Source of the DNA: JALZUV01 sp964654855
Lineage (GTDB): Bacteria > Pseudomonadota > Alphaproteobacteria > Rickettsiales > JALZUV01
Assembly: GCA_964654855.1 (NCBI GenBank)
Contig: CAZZJS010000008.1
Span: forward strand, 1-64,000
DNA: 64,000 nt
Reading direction: 5' to 3'
In this document: positions 8,209-17,329 of the stretch, piece by piece
How positions within the stretch are numbered: the first letter of the stretch is position 1
Layout: each line of letters opens with the position of its first letter
Translations under genes and position numbers: made by a program
The notes under the pieces: model-generated
The model's database searches: none
What the model was told of the DNA's origin: nothing
Seen by the model: the letters and a program-made list of their open reading frames with translations, nothing else

Positions 8209-9975
8209 CTAAATTTGCTCTAACCCTTTATAGAACTTTAGCATATTATCTATCACTTGTTCATTGCTCCTATTCTGACCGAATTCTTTCTTTATGATAG
8301 TTTGCTTCCCGGGTGATAGCTTCATTAATCTATCTAATGCCTGATCTTCTATGACTCCTGTCGGATAATCAGCTTTAAGAGGCTTCTTACCCTGTCTAAC
8401 TTTAGGCTTTAGGTGCTCTCCTATGAACTCATAGAAAGTTGTCTGGCCAGTTTCTTGCCAGATTGTTTGGCGCGCCCGTTGCTCGTTCGAATGCGCAAAG
8501 AGTTGAATAATAAGCTCTTGATAGTTGCCCCCTGCATCATCCTCTTTAGAGCTATAATAGTGCCTATCATCTCCTTTAATGCCATCTATGCGCACAGAAC
8601 GTAGCTCTTTCTGCCCAAAATCCTTAGCGGCTAGGCGCATGAATGCTTTCTGCATTCTCTCTTTCAGCCGCTCAGCAACACTAGCTCTGCATATGTAACT
8701 ATCATGAATGCATAGAATAGGCTCTTTTTCTCTAATGAAGGGATACAGAATAGCCTCTGCGATCTCAGACTCATGATACATGAGCTCTGTGGCCATACCG
8801 GTGCCAAAATAATGAGCAATCGGTTGATGGCGCATTTGTAGCTGACTGATTAGGAGAGAGGTATCAGGATGATCAGTGGGATAATCTTGAGGGTTTTCTC
8901 GTAGTTCCTTAGCGATGCTCTGCTTCACACTGGCCATGCTCTCATTATTAAGCAAGCGCATGAAGATCATCTTAAGCAGGCTTCTAAAGAGCTTATCCTG
9001 TATTTCATTACCTGTTTTAGGGTATTGAGGGAGTTCATATGGATCACCTATCTCATTTGAGTTAAGCCCCTCCATCGCATAAAGGATGGCGAAAAACATA
9101 GCGCGAAAATCCAGCTCTACGGTTTCCTCCCCATTGATGATAATATAGCGCCTGAGATTGCTTTTAACGCCGAGCCACCATGCACCATAGAAGCGCCCAC
9201 CTTTCTCAAACGATCCATCATTATAGACTCTGTGGCATTGCTTGCTCGCAAGGTTAATGCGCTGGCCGATAGCAACATGTTCAAACTTTATATCAATGTC
9301 GATATAACTACGCTCTAAGAGTTCATTATAGCCTTTCAGAGCTGCACGTAGTGATTTCGTTTTATGTGTGTCATCATACTCTATGATGTTCTTATTGCGC
9401 TCTGCGTTACCTTCTGTGAGCTCTTCTCCATCCTTGTTCGATTTCTTTAGGATGATGGTTTCACGGTTAGGATCTCGCTGCGCATCACGAGCAGATAACT
9501 TATAGTCATGAAAGACTGCTTTGAGCTTCTCAGTATGGCGAATACGGGTAACTTTACCTCGCTTGGTTCTAGGGTCATGATACCCTGTATGTAGCTCTAT
9601 ATACTCAAGCTTATGAAGCCAATCCACAGCTCTTCGGAGGTTACGAATAGATAGATGAAGCTTATTATAACGGCTTTCGACATTATAATTACTGTTTCCC
9701 AGCATTATACCAATATAGCCTTCAGGGTTCGTCAAATAGTTGTTAAACAAGTCCAAAAGCATAACACGCAGGTGCCTCTCGAACTTTCTCCTATCGAAGC
9801 CACTTGTATCTAGTGTCAACACCTCATCATAGATATGCTGGGTCACTCTCTTAGCTTCAGGATAATCACTCCACCGATGTACATCAAATGGACGAGAGTT
9901 ATTCAAACGCTCCCCCTTCTTTTCATGGCTTTCAAGTTCTTCACCTGTTCCCGGGGTATATTCTAAATTAGTCAT
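8209..9975 (-). CDS. Replicase-like protein with polymerase-palm motifs
   Basis: This is a 588-aa protein. The N-terminal 150 residues look helical/winged-helix (LHLSIRNLRRAVDWLHKLEY, then a basic KRGKVTRIRHTEKL patch). The central and C-terminal parts carry motifs in the order of a family A polymerase palm: VELDFRAMFFAILYA (about residue 278, motif A-like Asp), RSLLKMIFMRLLNNES (about 328, motif B-like Lys and Asn) and EPILCIHDSYICR (about 428, motif C-like HDS). I infer a template-dependent polymerase-like initiator of the element. The gene overlaps the upstream integrase by 8 nt (ATGACTAA), so the two are translationally coupled. Activity is unproven. Confidence 0.5.
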   Translation of the reverse strand: MTNLEYTPGTGEELESHEKKGERLNNSRPFDVHRWSDYPEAKRVTQHIYDEVLTLDTSGFDRRKFERHLRVMLLDLFNNYLTNPEGYIGIMLGNSNYNVESRYNKLHLSIRNLRRAVDWLHKLEYIELHTGYHDPRTKRGKVTRIRHTEKLKAVFHDYKLSARDAQRDPNRETIILKKSNKDGEELTEGNAERNKNIIEYDDTHKTKSLRAALKGYNELLERSYIDIDIKFEHVAIGQRINLASKQCHRVYNDGSFEKGGRFYGAWWLGVKSNLRRYIIINGEETVELDFRAMFFAILYAMEGLNSNEIGDPYELPQYPKTGNEIQDKLFRSLLKMIFMRLLNNESMASVKQSIAKELRENPQDYPTDHPDTSLLISQLQMRHQPIAHYFGTGMATELMYHESEIAEAILYPFIREKEPILCIHDSYICRASVAERLKERMQKAFMRLAAKDFGQKELRSVRIDGIKGDDRHYYSSKEDDAGGNYQELIIQLFAHSNEQRARQTIWQETGQTTFYEFIGEHLKPKVRQGKKPLKADYPTGVIEDQALDRLMKLSPGKQTIIKKEFGQNRSNEQVIDNMLKFYKGLEQI

Positions 9976-11695
9976 TCAAAACCTCATCCAAAAAGCTGAA
10001 ATCAAGCTTCTGCATCGACTCGTTGAGTTGTTTGTCACTTAAGCTGCTACCGTAGTTTCCTGATACACTGTTGTCTAACCAGCCACCTAAGGCACCAATT
10101 GCATCATGGCCTAATTCTGCTTCTCTCATGGCATCCCTATAACTGTGTCTTAGAGAGTGAAAGCAATCCTTTCGAGGCTCGTTCTTGACACCAGCCTTTA
10201 TCTGTTGCCTTGCAAATACCTTACTGTAAGCATCTGCTGGGTCTTTAGGGCTCATAGCGTCTTCGAATAGATAGCCCGTATCACCGCTTAGAGCCTTCAT
10301 TTGTTGAAGGTAGTCGAAGAATCCATATTTACTTAGTGTGCTATTAACGGGGATCTTTCTGACCGAAGCAGACTTCTTAACTCGACGGTCTTCTCTATAC
10401 TTAATATTGAAGAACCATAGGTTCTTCAATTCCTCAATTTCTTCCTTCTTGATGAAGAGAATCTCGCTTAAGCGTGTTCCAGCGCATAAAGCAATGAGGG
10501 GAAGCCAGAATTTGTACTCTTGTTTACGGTGATTCTTAAAGCCCATTACTCCATTTTCTGAAAATAAGAGCTTCAATTGGTCATGAGTTAAAGAGTTTCT
10601 CTTATTCTTAGCCTTTTCTTCTTCATTTAAGCGTATTCCTTCCGTAATATCATCAAAGGGTATTTTAAATTCCCTGTGAATGAACTTAAGTAGTCCCCTA
10701 AAATCCCTCATATAGCGGTTTGCTGTATTTGGAGATAGACGTTTGATAGAGTCGTCTTCTTTTGTTTGTGTGATGATTTCCTTAACGGTTTTGTTTGGGA
10801 ATTTTTTAGTGATGTTGCTTGGTAAATGACGCAATGCATTCAGGAGAGTGCGGCTGGTATCAATATCGTACTCAAATACTAATGAATGAGGGCTTAAGAC
10901 CTCTAGCATGACTCTCTGGTGAGCCTCTTTCTTCTTGCGTGTATCTTCGCTCTTTTGCTGATTCTCTGGTACGCTATTGTATTTATCAATGGCTTCTTGA
11001 AGGGTGACTCTGGGAAAATCAAGAGCATTATTCAGATCATGAGTTGCATATCGCTTGCTAGGGTCAAGGCGTTTGTAAACTGCCTGAGATAAGCTTCTAA
11101 CCTTTGTTTTTCCCATTCCATCTTTCCAATCCCCCTCATTTCGTTTTCGAATAGTGTGGATGGATTGCACCTTTGCTTGCAAGAGCGCCATGCAGAGAGA
11201 TTCAAAATTATGCTGATGTGAGGGCGTCTCCTCATCAAGTTCAATACCAAAGAGAGAAAGTTGATCATTGGCTTGTTGATGCATGATTTCCCAGTTGCCT
11301 TCGATAATAGCATCAAGGTATTTTTGTTGATACTGAGCATCGCTCTTCTGATTATATTCTTTATAGGCTGTTACTTGTTCCGGTGATAGGTTTTCTAAGA
11401 ACTTACGATTATGAGGGCGTGTGCCTTCATCATGGGTGAGCATGAGGTGATAGAATTTTTCACCTATCTGCTCAATAATCTCATCTGTCAGCTCTGGTTT
11501 ATGCGTCATAATGCCTAATTCATGCAGGATTTGAGAAGTTTGCTTCTTTGCATAATAGGTTGCTTCTCTGTAGCTTCCAGTTTTTAAACTGCGCCACACC
11601 TCTTTTTTACCAATTGTAGGCTGTAATTCTTTGGGAACATAGACGCGACAATAATAAGTTCCATCGCGTTTTACTAGGTTTGCTTGGAGTGCCAT
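9968..11695 (-). CDS. Tyrosine integrase with DUF6538-type N terminus
   Basis: This 575-aa protein begins with VKRDGTYYCRVYVPKELQ and EVWRSLKTGSYREA, typical of DUF6538 integrases. It has a long arm/core-binding region with an SAM-like domain (about 235-360). The catalytic domain shows the first Arg in CAGTRLSEILFIK, Lys in VKKSASVRKIPVN, HSLRHSYRD (HxxR), the Trp of GALGGWLD and the nucleophile Tyr in NSVSGNYGSS. Site-specific recombination at the tRNA-Ala site is expected. It starts 84 bp from the 11779 repeat and reads away from it. It is longer than most phage integrases, as usual for this subgroup. Confidence 0.9.
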   Translation of the reverse strand: MALQANLVKRDGTYYCRVYVPKELQPTIGKKEVWRSLKTGSYREATYYAKKQTSQILHELGIMTHKPELTDEIIEQIGEKFYHLMLTHDEGTRPHNRKFLENLSPEQVTAYKEYNQKSDAQYQQKYLDAIIEGNWEIMHQQANDQLSLFGIELDEETPSHQHNFESLCMALLQAKVQSIHTIRKRNEGDWKDGMGKTKVRSLSQAVYKRLDPSKRYATHDLNNALDFPRVTLQEAIDKYNSVPENQQKSEDTRKKKEAHQRVMLEVLSPHSLVFEYDIDTSRTLLNALRHLPSNITKKFPNKTVKEIITQTKEDDSIKRLSPNTANRYMRDFRGLLKFIHREFKIPFDDITEGIRLNEEEKAKNKRNSLTHDQLKLLFSENGVMGFKNHRKQEYKFWLPLIALCAGTRLSEILFIKKEEIEELKNLWFFNIKYREDRRVKKSASVRKIPVNSTLSKYGFFDYLQQMKALSGDTGYLFEDAMSPKDPADAYSKVFARQQIKAGVKNEPRKDCFHSLRHSYRDAMREAELGHDAIGALGGWLDNSVSGNYGSSLSDKQLNESMQKLDFSFLDEVLND

Positions 11696-11778
11696 CGTAA
11701 CACCTTATCGTAACAGTTAAACAAAACTGCTATCAAACAAGGCTATTAATATATAAATATCAGCATATTACGAAGAAA

Positions 11779-11825
11779 ATGGTGGAGGATACAGGAGTCG
11801 AACCTGCGACCTCTTGAATGCAAAT
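11779..11825. repeat. Exact 47-bp tRNA-Ala 3'-end repeat (attachment site, C/B junction)
   Basis: The sequence is identical to 36701-36747, running from the CCA end of tRNA-Ala(UGC) through the T arm and variable loop to the anticodon loop. The 5' half of the tRNA is absent, so this is an attachment-site copy and not a gene. It lies between two integrase genes that read away from it. To the right, AATTTATATAAAT (11829-11841) closely matches a palindrome beside the 21722 copy. Confidence 0.9.
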
Positions 11826-11945
11826 CTTAATTTATATAAATACCCATAAATCACTGTAGGTATATTAGAAGATATTTATCAATGGCTTAAACCCATATAT
11901 TTTGTTCTTGTGGTATCTATAGAGGTGTGCGAAGTTCTATGTGTT

Positions 11946-11964
11946 GGTGCCTATTTGGTGCCTA
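11946..11964 (+). repeat. Integrase-proximal repeat GGTGCCTATTTGGTGCCTA
   Basis: This is a double GGTGCCTA motif with an 11-bp period, 14 bp before the element B integrase start. The identical 19-mer recurs at 21657-21675 near the right end of the element. Position near both ends and duplication fit arm-type integrase binding sites; this is inferred. Confidence 0.6.
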
Positions 11965-11977
11965 TAATGGAGATAAA

Positions 11978-13144
11978 ATGTCAAATACAGTGAATATCAC
12001 TAAGCGCTTTGTGGATAGCAAAGGGGCTGAACCGAAGGATCAAACCTATTGGGATAGTGCTATCCGAGGCTTTGGATTGAAGGTAACTCCGAAGGGGCGA
12101 AAAGTCTATTTGTTCAAATATCGCAATATGGCTAAAACTCAGCGCAAAGCTACGTTGGGAGTGCATGGCAATATCACATGTGAGCAAGCGCGTAAAATCG
12201 CGCAACAATGGTCGCATGAGGTATCACAGGGTAATGACCCCGCTGGCAGAAAACAGATGATAGGCGAGTCCCCTACGATTGCTGAATTATGTGATCGATA
12301 CCTAAATCAATATGCCAAACACTACAAAAAAGAGAGCAGTGTTGAATTTGATAGAATTCAGATTGAGAAGCGCATTAAGCCATCAATAGGCAATTTGAAG
12401 ATAGCAACGATAAACCAAAATGATATTACGCGCTTACACCATCAAATGCGTGAAACACCTACCCAAGCGAATAGGGTTTTGGCTGTTCTCTCCAAAATGT
12501 TCAATTTGGCCGAGAAATGGGGTTTGCGCCCCGATATGACGAATCCGGTACGAAACATTGACAAATACCCCGAAAAAGCGCGTGAGCGATTCTTATCGCA
12601 AAAAGAGGCGCAACGATTGCTTGCAGTGCTGGATGAAGAGGAGGAAATGGGGATTGAATCGATTTATGTTATTTCTCTCATCCGTTTGTTAATTTTTACG
12701 GGTGCGCGATTGCGAGAGATTATGCATGCAAAATGGGAGTGGCTAGATATGAAAAAAGGCTTTCTGCATTTGCCGGATAGTAAAACGGGCAAAAAAACGA
12801 TTCAATTATCGGCACCCGCTATATCAATATTAAAGAAACTCCCAAAGCAGGAGAAAAATCCTTACATCATTTGCGGAAAGGTTGAGGGGATGCCTCTAAA
12901 CAATGCGCGCAAGCCGTGGCTGCGTATTCGTCAAAAAGCAGAACTCGAAGATGTGCGCTTGCATGATTTACGGCATAGTTTTGCTGCCTTGGCTATTGAG
13001 GCAGGAATACCGCTTTACCATGTTGGGAAATTGTTGGGGCATAAACAATCTCGCACAACAGAGCGCTATGCACACTTAGCGGATGACCCAATCAAAGCAG
13101 CGGCAGAATTAGTAGGAAAGCAGTTGGATAGCCTCAATGGATAA
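11978..13144 (+). CDS. Tyrosine integrase, P4-like (DUF4102 N terminus)
   Basis: This 388-aa protein starts at the ATG after TGGAGATAAA. An upstream in-frame start at 11927 would translate through the GGTGCCTA repeat and is rejected. The N terminus (TYWDSAIRGFGLKVTPKGRK) is the DUF4102 arm-binding domain and the middle is an SAM-like core-binding domain. The catalytic residues are seen as Arg in FTGARLREIMHAKW, Lys in LPDSKTGKKT, HDLRHSF, GKLLGHK and Tyr in TTERYAHL. It is expected to integrate element B at tRNA-Ala. Its stop overlaps the next start by 8 nt (ATGGATAA). Confidence 0.93.
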   Translation: MSNTVNITKRFVDSKGAEPKDQTYWDSAIRGFGLKVTPKGRKVYLFKYRNMAKTQRKATLGVHGNITCEQARKIAQQWSHEVSQGNDPAGRKQMIGESPTIAELCDRYLNQYAKHYKKESSVEFDRIQIEKRIKPSIGNLKIATINQNDITRLHHQMRETPTQANRVLAVLSKMFNLAEKWGLRPDMTNPVRNIDKYPEKARERFLSQKEAQRLLAVLDEEEEMGIESIYVISLIRLLIFTGARLREIMHAKWEWLDMKKGFLHLPDSKTGKKTIQLSAPAISILKKLPKQEKNPYIICGKVEGMPLNNARKPWLRIRQKAELEDVRLHDLRHSFAALAIEAGIPLYHVGKLLGHKQSRTTERYAHLADDPIKAAAELVGKQLDSLNG

Positions 13145-14045
13145 ATCTGCTTCTTCAGCACTAATAAAGATCATTATGGCGACGACTCAATCGCTGGTGA
13201 AAGATGAAAATTCTCACCAATCTTATTTTGACATGAGAAAGCAAATAATTCCCTATTTCTGTAATCTCAATGATGAAAAAAAATTGGAAGCTATTAAACT
13301 GCTTGAGGCGGAGTTAGGAGGAAAAGATATTTTGCGTCTGCTTGTGCCAGATCAATATATCGCCAATCTCCTTGCCGTATTAAATGCTCATTATATTTCA
13401 GCCTCTAATGGTGTTTCTCTTGCAAATCTGATTGAGAATCTTGATTCATACCTGCTACCCCAACAGGGGAGCCTACAATCAAAAGCGCGAAAATTGCTAT
13501 TAGGGTTTATAGCGACCCAGTTAAGAGAAAATGATGCAACACTAAATGGTGCATATCTTATTTTAGGGGATATGTTCAATACTAGCGAAAGTGATGTTAA
13601 GCGGGGCTATAAAGAGTATATTGAAAGCGACCTCCACCGTAATGATCATGCGTTTCAATACCATTTATTGCTGATTTCATTTTGTATGCTTGAATGTGCT
13701 AGAGAAAATTGGCGATTGTCAGAATTAGAGCTTTCAAGCGAGCCATCTTCCAATAAACGGGAAAAGTTAAAAAAAGCCTACGGTGCCTATGATAAATGGC
13801 GAATGAATACGATGATAAGTAATCGTGATGAAGCGCGTGAAATGCTGCTCTCTGACGAGCCGTTAGTTGCCAAATTTATGCGACCGGAATTTGTAGATTT
13901 GCTTAATACGAAGCAAGCAGATTTCACGAATGAAGAAATTATCGCTATTTTAATGTTGCGTATATTTCAAATTGAAGATGATTCACCTATCAATTTGCGT
14001 TCAGCATTTTCATTAGATGAACCTGTGTCAAAGTCTTTGGCCTAG
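13137..14045 (+). CDS. Unknown protein coupled to integrase B
   Basis: This 302-aa, largely helical, acidic/basic mixed protein has no signal peptide, membrane segment or recognised motif. It overlaps the integrase gene by 8 nt, so its translation depends on that of the integrase, which suggests a recombination accessory or element-control role. The AT-rich composition matches the element. I do not recognise the family. Confidence 0.65.
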   Translation: MDKSASSALIKIIMATTQSLVKDENSHQSYFDMRKQIIPYFCNLNDEKKLEAIKLLEAELGGKDILRLLVPDQYIANLLAVLNAHYISASNGVSLANLIENLDSYLLPQQGSLQSKARKLLLGFIATQLRENDATLNGAYLILGDMFNTSESDVKRGYKEYIESDLHRNDHAFQYHLLLISFCMLECARENWRLSELELSSEPSSNKREKLKKAYGAYDKWRMNTMISNRDEAREMLLSDEPLVAKFMRPEFVDLLNTKQADFTNEEIIAILMLRIFQIEDDSPINLRSAFSLDEPVSKSLA

Positions 14046-14159
14046 GTTCAAAGTTTTTTGCTCACCTAGCCAAAAGGTTTGTTCTCCCAGTATTTTAGCA
14101 TTGTTGGAAGGCGATAAGCGTCTCCACAAATGTTGAAATCAATAATTGGGGAAAGAACC

Positions 14160-14375
14160 ATGCAGAAAAAATATTATTCACCGAAAGAATTATCGGAACT
14201 GTGGGGCGTGTCGGAAAATACGCTTCGCAAATGGCGCTGGGAGGGGAAAGGGCCAAAATTTGTCAAATTAGGTGCGCGGGTGGCATATCGTGCGGTCGAT
14301 ATTGACACTTATTCGGAGCAAAACCTTCATTCATCTACCACCTTAGCGATGGAGGAGGATCATGCCTCATTATAA
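14160..14375 (+). CDS. AlpA/MerR-like HTH regulator or excisionase
   Basis: This is a 71-aa protein from the ATG after GGGGAAAGAACC; a start 30 nt upstream is less likely. YYSPKELSELWGVSENTLRKWRWEGKGPKFVKLGARVAYRAVDIDTY is the classic winged-helix layout of AlpA/helix-turn-helix_17 proteins, which bind DNA as element regulators or recombination directionality factors. It overlaps the following primase-like ORF by 14 nt and opens the replication module of element B. Confidence 0.85.
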   Translation: MQKKYYSPKELSELWGVSENTLRKWRWEGKGPKFVKLGARVAYRAVDIDTYSEQNLHSSTTLAMEEDHASL

Positions 14376-14679
14376 GCTAAATTTTGATGCAATAAACGAG
14401 AAAGCGCTACAGCACAGTTTTGCCATATTGCGGCGTTGGTTGCCGGATGGAAAGATTGCATGCGGAGAATATATTGCGCGTAATCCCAAACGAGCAGATC
14501 GCAAGGCCGGATCGTTTAAGATCAACCTCACTAGCGGAAAGTGGGCAGATTTTGCAACGGGAGATAAAGGCTCAGGCTTTATCTCATTGGCATCCTATCT
14601 TCATAATCTTGAAACTTATGAGGCGGCAAAGCAATTAGCGCAGATGCTTGGGATGGTGGGGGTGAGTCATGACCAATAA
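14362..14679 (+). CDS. Primase N-terminal-like small protein
   Basis: This 105-aa protein contains the segment often found at the N terminus of element-encoded primases joined to DUF927 helicases: ILRRWLPDGKIACGEYIARNP, then GSFKINLTSGKWADFATGDK and an AAKQLAQMLG helix. No cysteine zinc finger is present. Here it is a separate gene overlapping the 828-aa TOPRIM/DUF927 protein by 11 nt, so the two probably act together in primer synthesis at the element origin. Confidence 0.65.
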   Translation: MPHYKLNFDAINEKALQHSFAILRRWLPDGKIACGEYIARNPKRADRKAGSFKINLTSGKWADFATGDKGSGFISLASYLHNLETYEAAKQLAQMLGMVGVSHDQ

Positions 14680-17155
14680 TGTCTCTTTTGCTCCACTTGA
14701 TGAATCTGAAAAGGAGAATCAAGCGCCTAAATCAAAACGAGATACGCTGTGGGAGCCTATCTTTCCAGTTCAAGAGGGTGTTATTGAGCCTTCAGGGATG
14801 AAACACCCTAAGCATAATGTAGCAGTATCACAAGATTGGCCATATTATGATGAGCAAGGCCGATTGCTCGGTTATAATTTACGGTTTGATTTTGAGGTGG
14901 ATGGCGAGTCTGAGAAAGATTATAGGCCTTATACCTATTGGAAAAACACTCAAACGGGCGAATGCCAATGGAAATTTAAGGGGTTCCCAAAGCCAAGGCC
15001 GCTTTATGGTTTGGATTGGTTGGCATCGAATCCGCACGCTACCGTTATTATTTGCGAAGGTGAAAAGTCAGCCCTCGCACTACACAAGGTTGTTGGTGGC
15101 GATTATGTTGCGGTTACGACCGGCGGCGAGAGTTCAGTCAAATATGCTAATCTCATGCCCCTCAAAGATCGAAAAATTATCATCTGGCCGGATAAGGATA
15201 AAGCAGGTTCGAATTACGCTAAGCAACTATATCAACGGCTGATGGGTGAATCCATTGCCGGTGACGTTTCAATTATTGGGCCACCAACCGATAAGCCGGA
15301 AAAATGGGATGCAGCAGATGCGATAGAATATGGCTGGGGAAAAACAGAATGCCTAGCCCTTATAGGGAATGCACAAACAGTTAAAATTCCCTATAGGGAA
15401 AAGATTCCCTATAGGGTTTGCGAGAAGGGTTTGTATTTCTCACCACCAGCCAAAGAGGATGGTACCCCCAAGGATGAAATATGGTTATCTGACCCTATAG
15501 AGGTGTTAGCACAAACTCGTGATGAAAAAGGGCATGAATGGGGGCTATTACTTCGCTGGAAAGATGCCGATCATCGTACTCATGAGGAGGCCTTTTCCAA
15601 AAAGCATTTTGCGGCATCGGATGGTAAAGCACTGATTGAGCATTTGCTCGATCGAGGGTTAAATATTTCACCTAATCGCAATAATCGGCAAAACTTCCTC
15701 GCATATCTTCAAACAGTCAAACCACCTCGTATGGCAACTAGCGTGACCAGAGTTGGTTGGAAGGATAGCTTTTATATGCTGCATGATGGGTGCATCCCTA
15801 AGAATGAAGAAATTTATCTGCAAAACGCTGCGATTGAGCATGGCCGTTTCAAGCCAAACGGTACGTTGCCGCAGTGGAGAGAAGAGATAGGTCGCTATAT
15901 CGCCGGTAATTCTCGGCTTGTGCTATTTGCATGTTCGGCATTTGCTGCGCCTTTACTCAAAATAGCAGATGAAAAAGAAGGTGGTGGTTTTCATCTTTAC
16001 GGCGGCACCTCGGTCGGTAAAAGTACCGCCTTAGAAGTCGCGGCTAGTATTTGGGGTGATCATGATTACATTCACCAATGGCGTAATACGGATAATGCCT
16101 TTGAGGCTGTTGCACTTGCTCATAATGACGGTTTGTTATGCTTAGATGAATTACACCAAGTCGATCCAAAAGCCCTAGATAAAATCATCTACATGATCGC
16201 CAATGGCCGCCCTAAAGGTCGGATGCGTAAAGATACTACGCTCAAACAGGCAGAAAACTGGCTAGTATTGCCCTTATCGGTCGGTGAGGTGACGGTCGAA
16301 CAACGGCTTGCTGAAGGTCAGATCAAAGCGCATGGTGGTATGGAAAGCCGTTTTGCGACCATTGCTGCCGATGCCGGAAAGGGTTATGGTCTCTATGATA
16401 ATATCCATCATTTTACCTCAGGCGAACAATTAAGCGATCATCTCAAACAAGCTAGTAAGCGCTATTATGGTGCTCCCATTCGTACCTTTATCGAAAAACT
16501 AGTACCCATATCGCATGAGGATATCAAAAGAGAGCTATTGCAGCACCGTGACGCATGGGTGGAGCGTTATGTCAGCTTAGATATCAAAGGGGGTCAAATA
16601 GGCCGTGTAGCGAAGCGCTTTGGCTTGCTCTCTTATGCCGGAAAACTCGCCAATCAGTTTGAGATATTAGGTTGCGGTCAAGATGCGATAGATGAGGGGC
16701 TGAGTGTTTGTTTCAGTGCATGGCTTTCTGAGCGTGGTACGCTTGGTGATGTTGATATTTATCATGCGATTGAGCGCATCAAAGCATGGTTTAGTAAATA
16801 TGCTCATAACTCGTTCATTACTCTTGGCAGTGAAGAGTTAGATCAAGTTCCTCGTACCATGCGAGAACAGGCAGGTTTTAGCCGTTACATCGACAATCAA
16901 AAGCAATTCATTGTGACGGATAGTTTCTTCAAAGGTGAGTTTGCAAAAGGCGTGAATGAGAAATCTCTCGCACGTGAACTCGTCAATCAAGGCTATTTAT
17001 TGCAAGATGGCCAGCAAAATACAAAAGTACCGGTGCGTATTCCAGCCCCTCATAGCAATAATAAACCACAGCGCCGGTACATCTTCACACAAAATATAAT
17101 CGAAAATGAATGCTGTAACAGCGTAACAACTGTAACAGAGGAGGAGGTGATATGA
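14669..17155 (+). CDS. TOPRIM primase-like plus DUF927 helicase/ATPase
   Basis: This is an 828-aa protein. The N-terminal part has a TOPRIM-like domain (ATVIICEGEKSALALHKV at about residue 120 and RKIIIWPDKDKAG at about 168). The centre is a DUF927-type superfamily 3-like ATPase with Walker A LYGGTSVGKST (about 447) and Walker B DGLLCLDELHQ (about 488). It should provide primase/helicase activity for element replication, as P4 alpha does. A local duplication, KIPYREKIPYR (about 239), is written in near-identical palindromic DNA (15387-15420). It is followed directly by the GTAAC/GTTAC cluster. Confidence 0.8.
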   Translation: MTNNVSFAPLDESEKENQAPKSKRDTLWEPIFPVQEGVIEPSGMKHPKHNVAVSQDWPYYDEQGRLLGYNLRFDFEVDGESEKDYRPYTYWKNTQTGECQWKFKGFPKPRPLYGLDWLASNPHATVIICEGEKSALALHKVVGGDYVAVTTGGESSVKYANLMPLKDRKIIIWPDKDKAGSNYAKQLYQRLMGESIAGDVSIIGPPTDKPEKWDAADAIEYGWGKTECLALIGNAQTVKIPYREKIPYRVCEKGLYFSPPAKEDGTPKDEIWLSDPIEVLAQTRDEKGHEWGLLLRWKDADHRTHEEAFSKKHFAASDGKALIEHLLDRGLNISPNRNNRQNFLAYLQTVKPPRMATSVTRVGWKDSFYMLHDGCIPKNEEIYLQNAAIEHGRFKPNGTLPQWREEIGRYIAGNSRLVLFACSAFAAPLLKIADEKEGGGFHLYGGTSVGKSTALEVAASIWGDHDYIHQWRNTDNAFEAVALAHNDGLLCLDELHQVDPKALDKIIYMIANGRPKGRMRKDTTLKQAENWLVLPLSVGEVTVEQRLAEGQIKAHGGMESRFATIAADAGKGYGLYDNIHHFTSGEQLSDHLKQASKRYYGAPIRTFIEKLVPISHEDIKRELLQHRDAWVERYVSLDIKGGQIGRVAKRFGLLSYAGKLANQFEILGCGQDAIDEGLSVCFSAWLSERGTLGDVDIYHAIERIKAWFSKYAHNSFITLGSEELDQVPRTMREQAGFSRYIDNQKQFIVTDSFFKGEFAKGVNEKSLARELVNQGYLLQDGQQNTKVPVRIPAPHSNNKPQRRYIFTQNIIENECCNSVTTVTEEEVI

Positions 17156-17329
17156 ATATCAATCAGTTAGAGTGAATCACTTCGTTACAGAATCGTGGTT
17201 GGAATCTGTAACCATTGTAACTGTTACACTCGTTACGAAATGGAATTAGCAGCCTGTAACGAGTGAAAATAAAATAAGCTATTGATATACAATAACTCAA
17301 AAAGCTTGTTACAGCCGTTACATGGTTAC
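17115..17329. repeat. Cluster of twelve GTAAC/GTTAC motifs, candidate origin
   Basis: Six GTAAC (near 17115, 17123, 17132, 17208, 17217, 17256) and six GTTAC (near 17184, 17223, 17232, 17308, 17317, 17325) occur in about 215 bp at and after the end of the DUF927 gene. Many are extended to TGTAAC or GTTACA. This is far denser than the surroundings. Position after a primase-helicase gene and both orientations fit iterons of a replication origin or a dispersed operator. Confidence 0.55.

Larger units (their letters stand above)
3613..11825. mobile_element. Integrated element C (DUF6538 integrase, palm-like replicase, OLD nuclease)
   Basis: This unit is bounded by the degenerate repeat on the left and the exact 47-bp tRNA-Ala repeat on the right. 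All genes are on the minus strand. The integrase lies 84 bp from the right repeat and reads away from it, the opposite arrangement to units A and B. Contents are integrase, palm-motif replicase, a 0.9-kb gene-free region, a small membrane protein, an OLD-type nuclease and a second membrane protein. The left boundary is the least certain. Confidence 0.6.

Noticed and set aside
11779..11825. Possible second tRNA-Ala gene
   Set aside because: Only the 3' half is present, with no D arm or 5' acceptor strand; same for 21722-21768.
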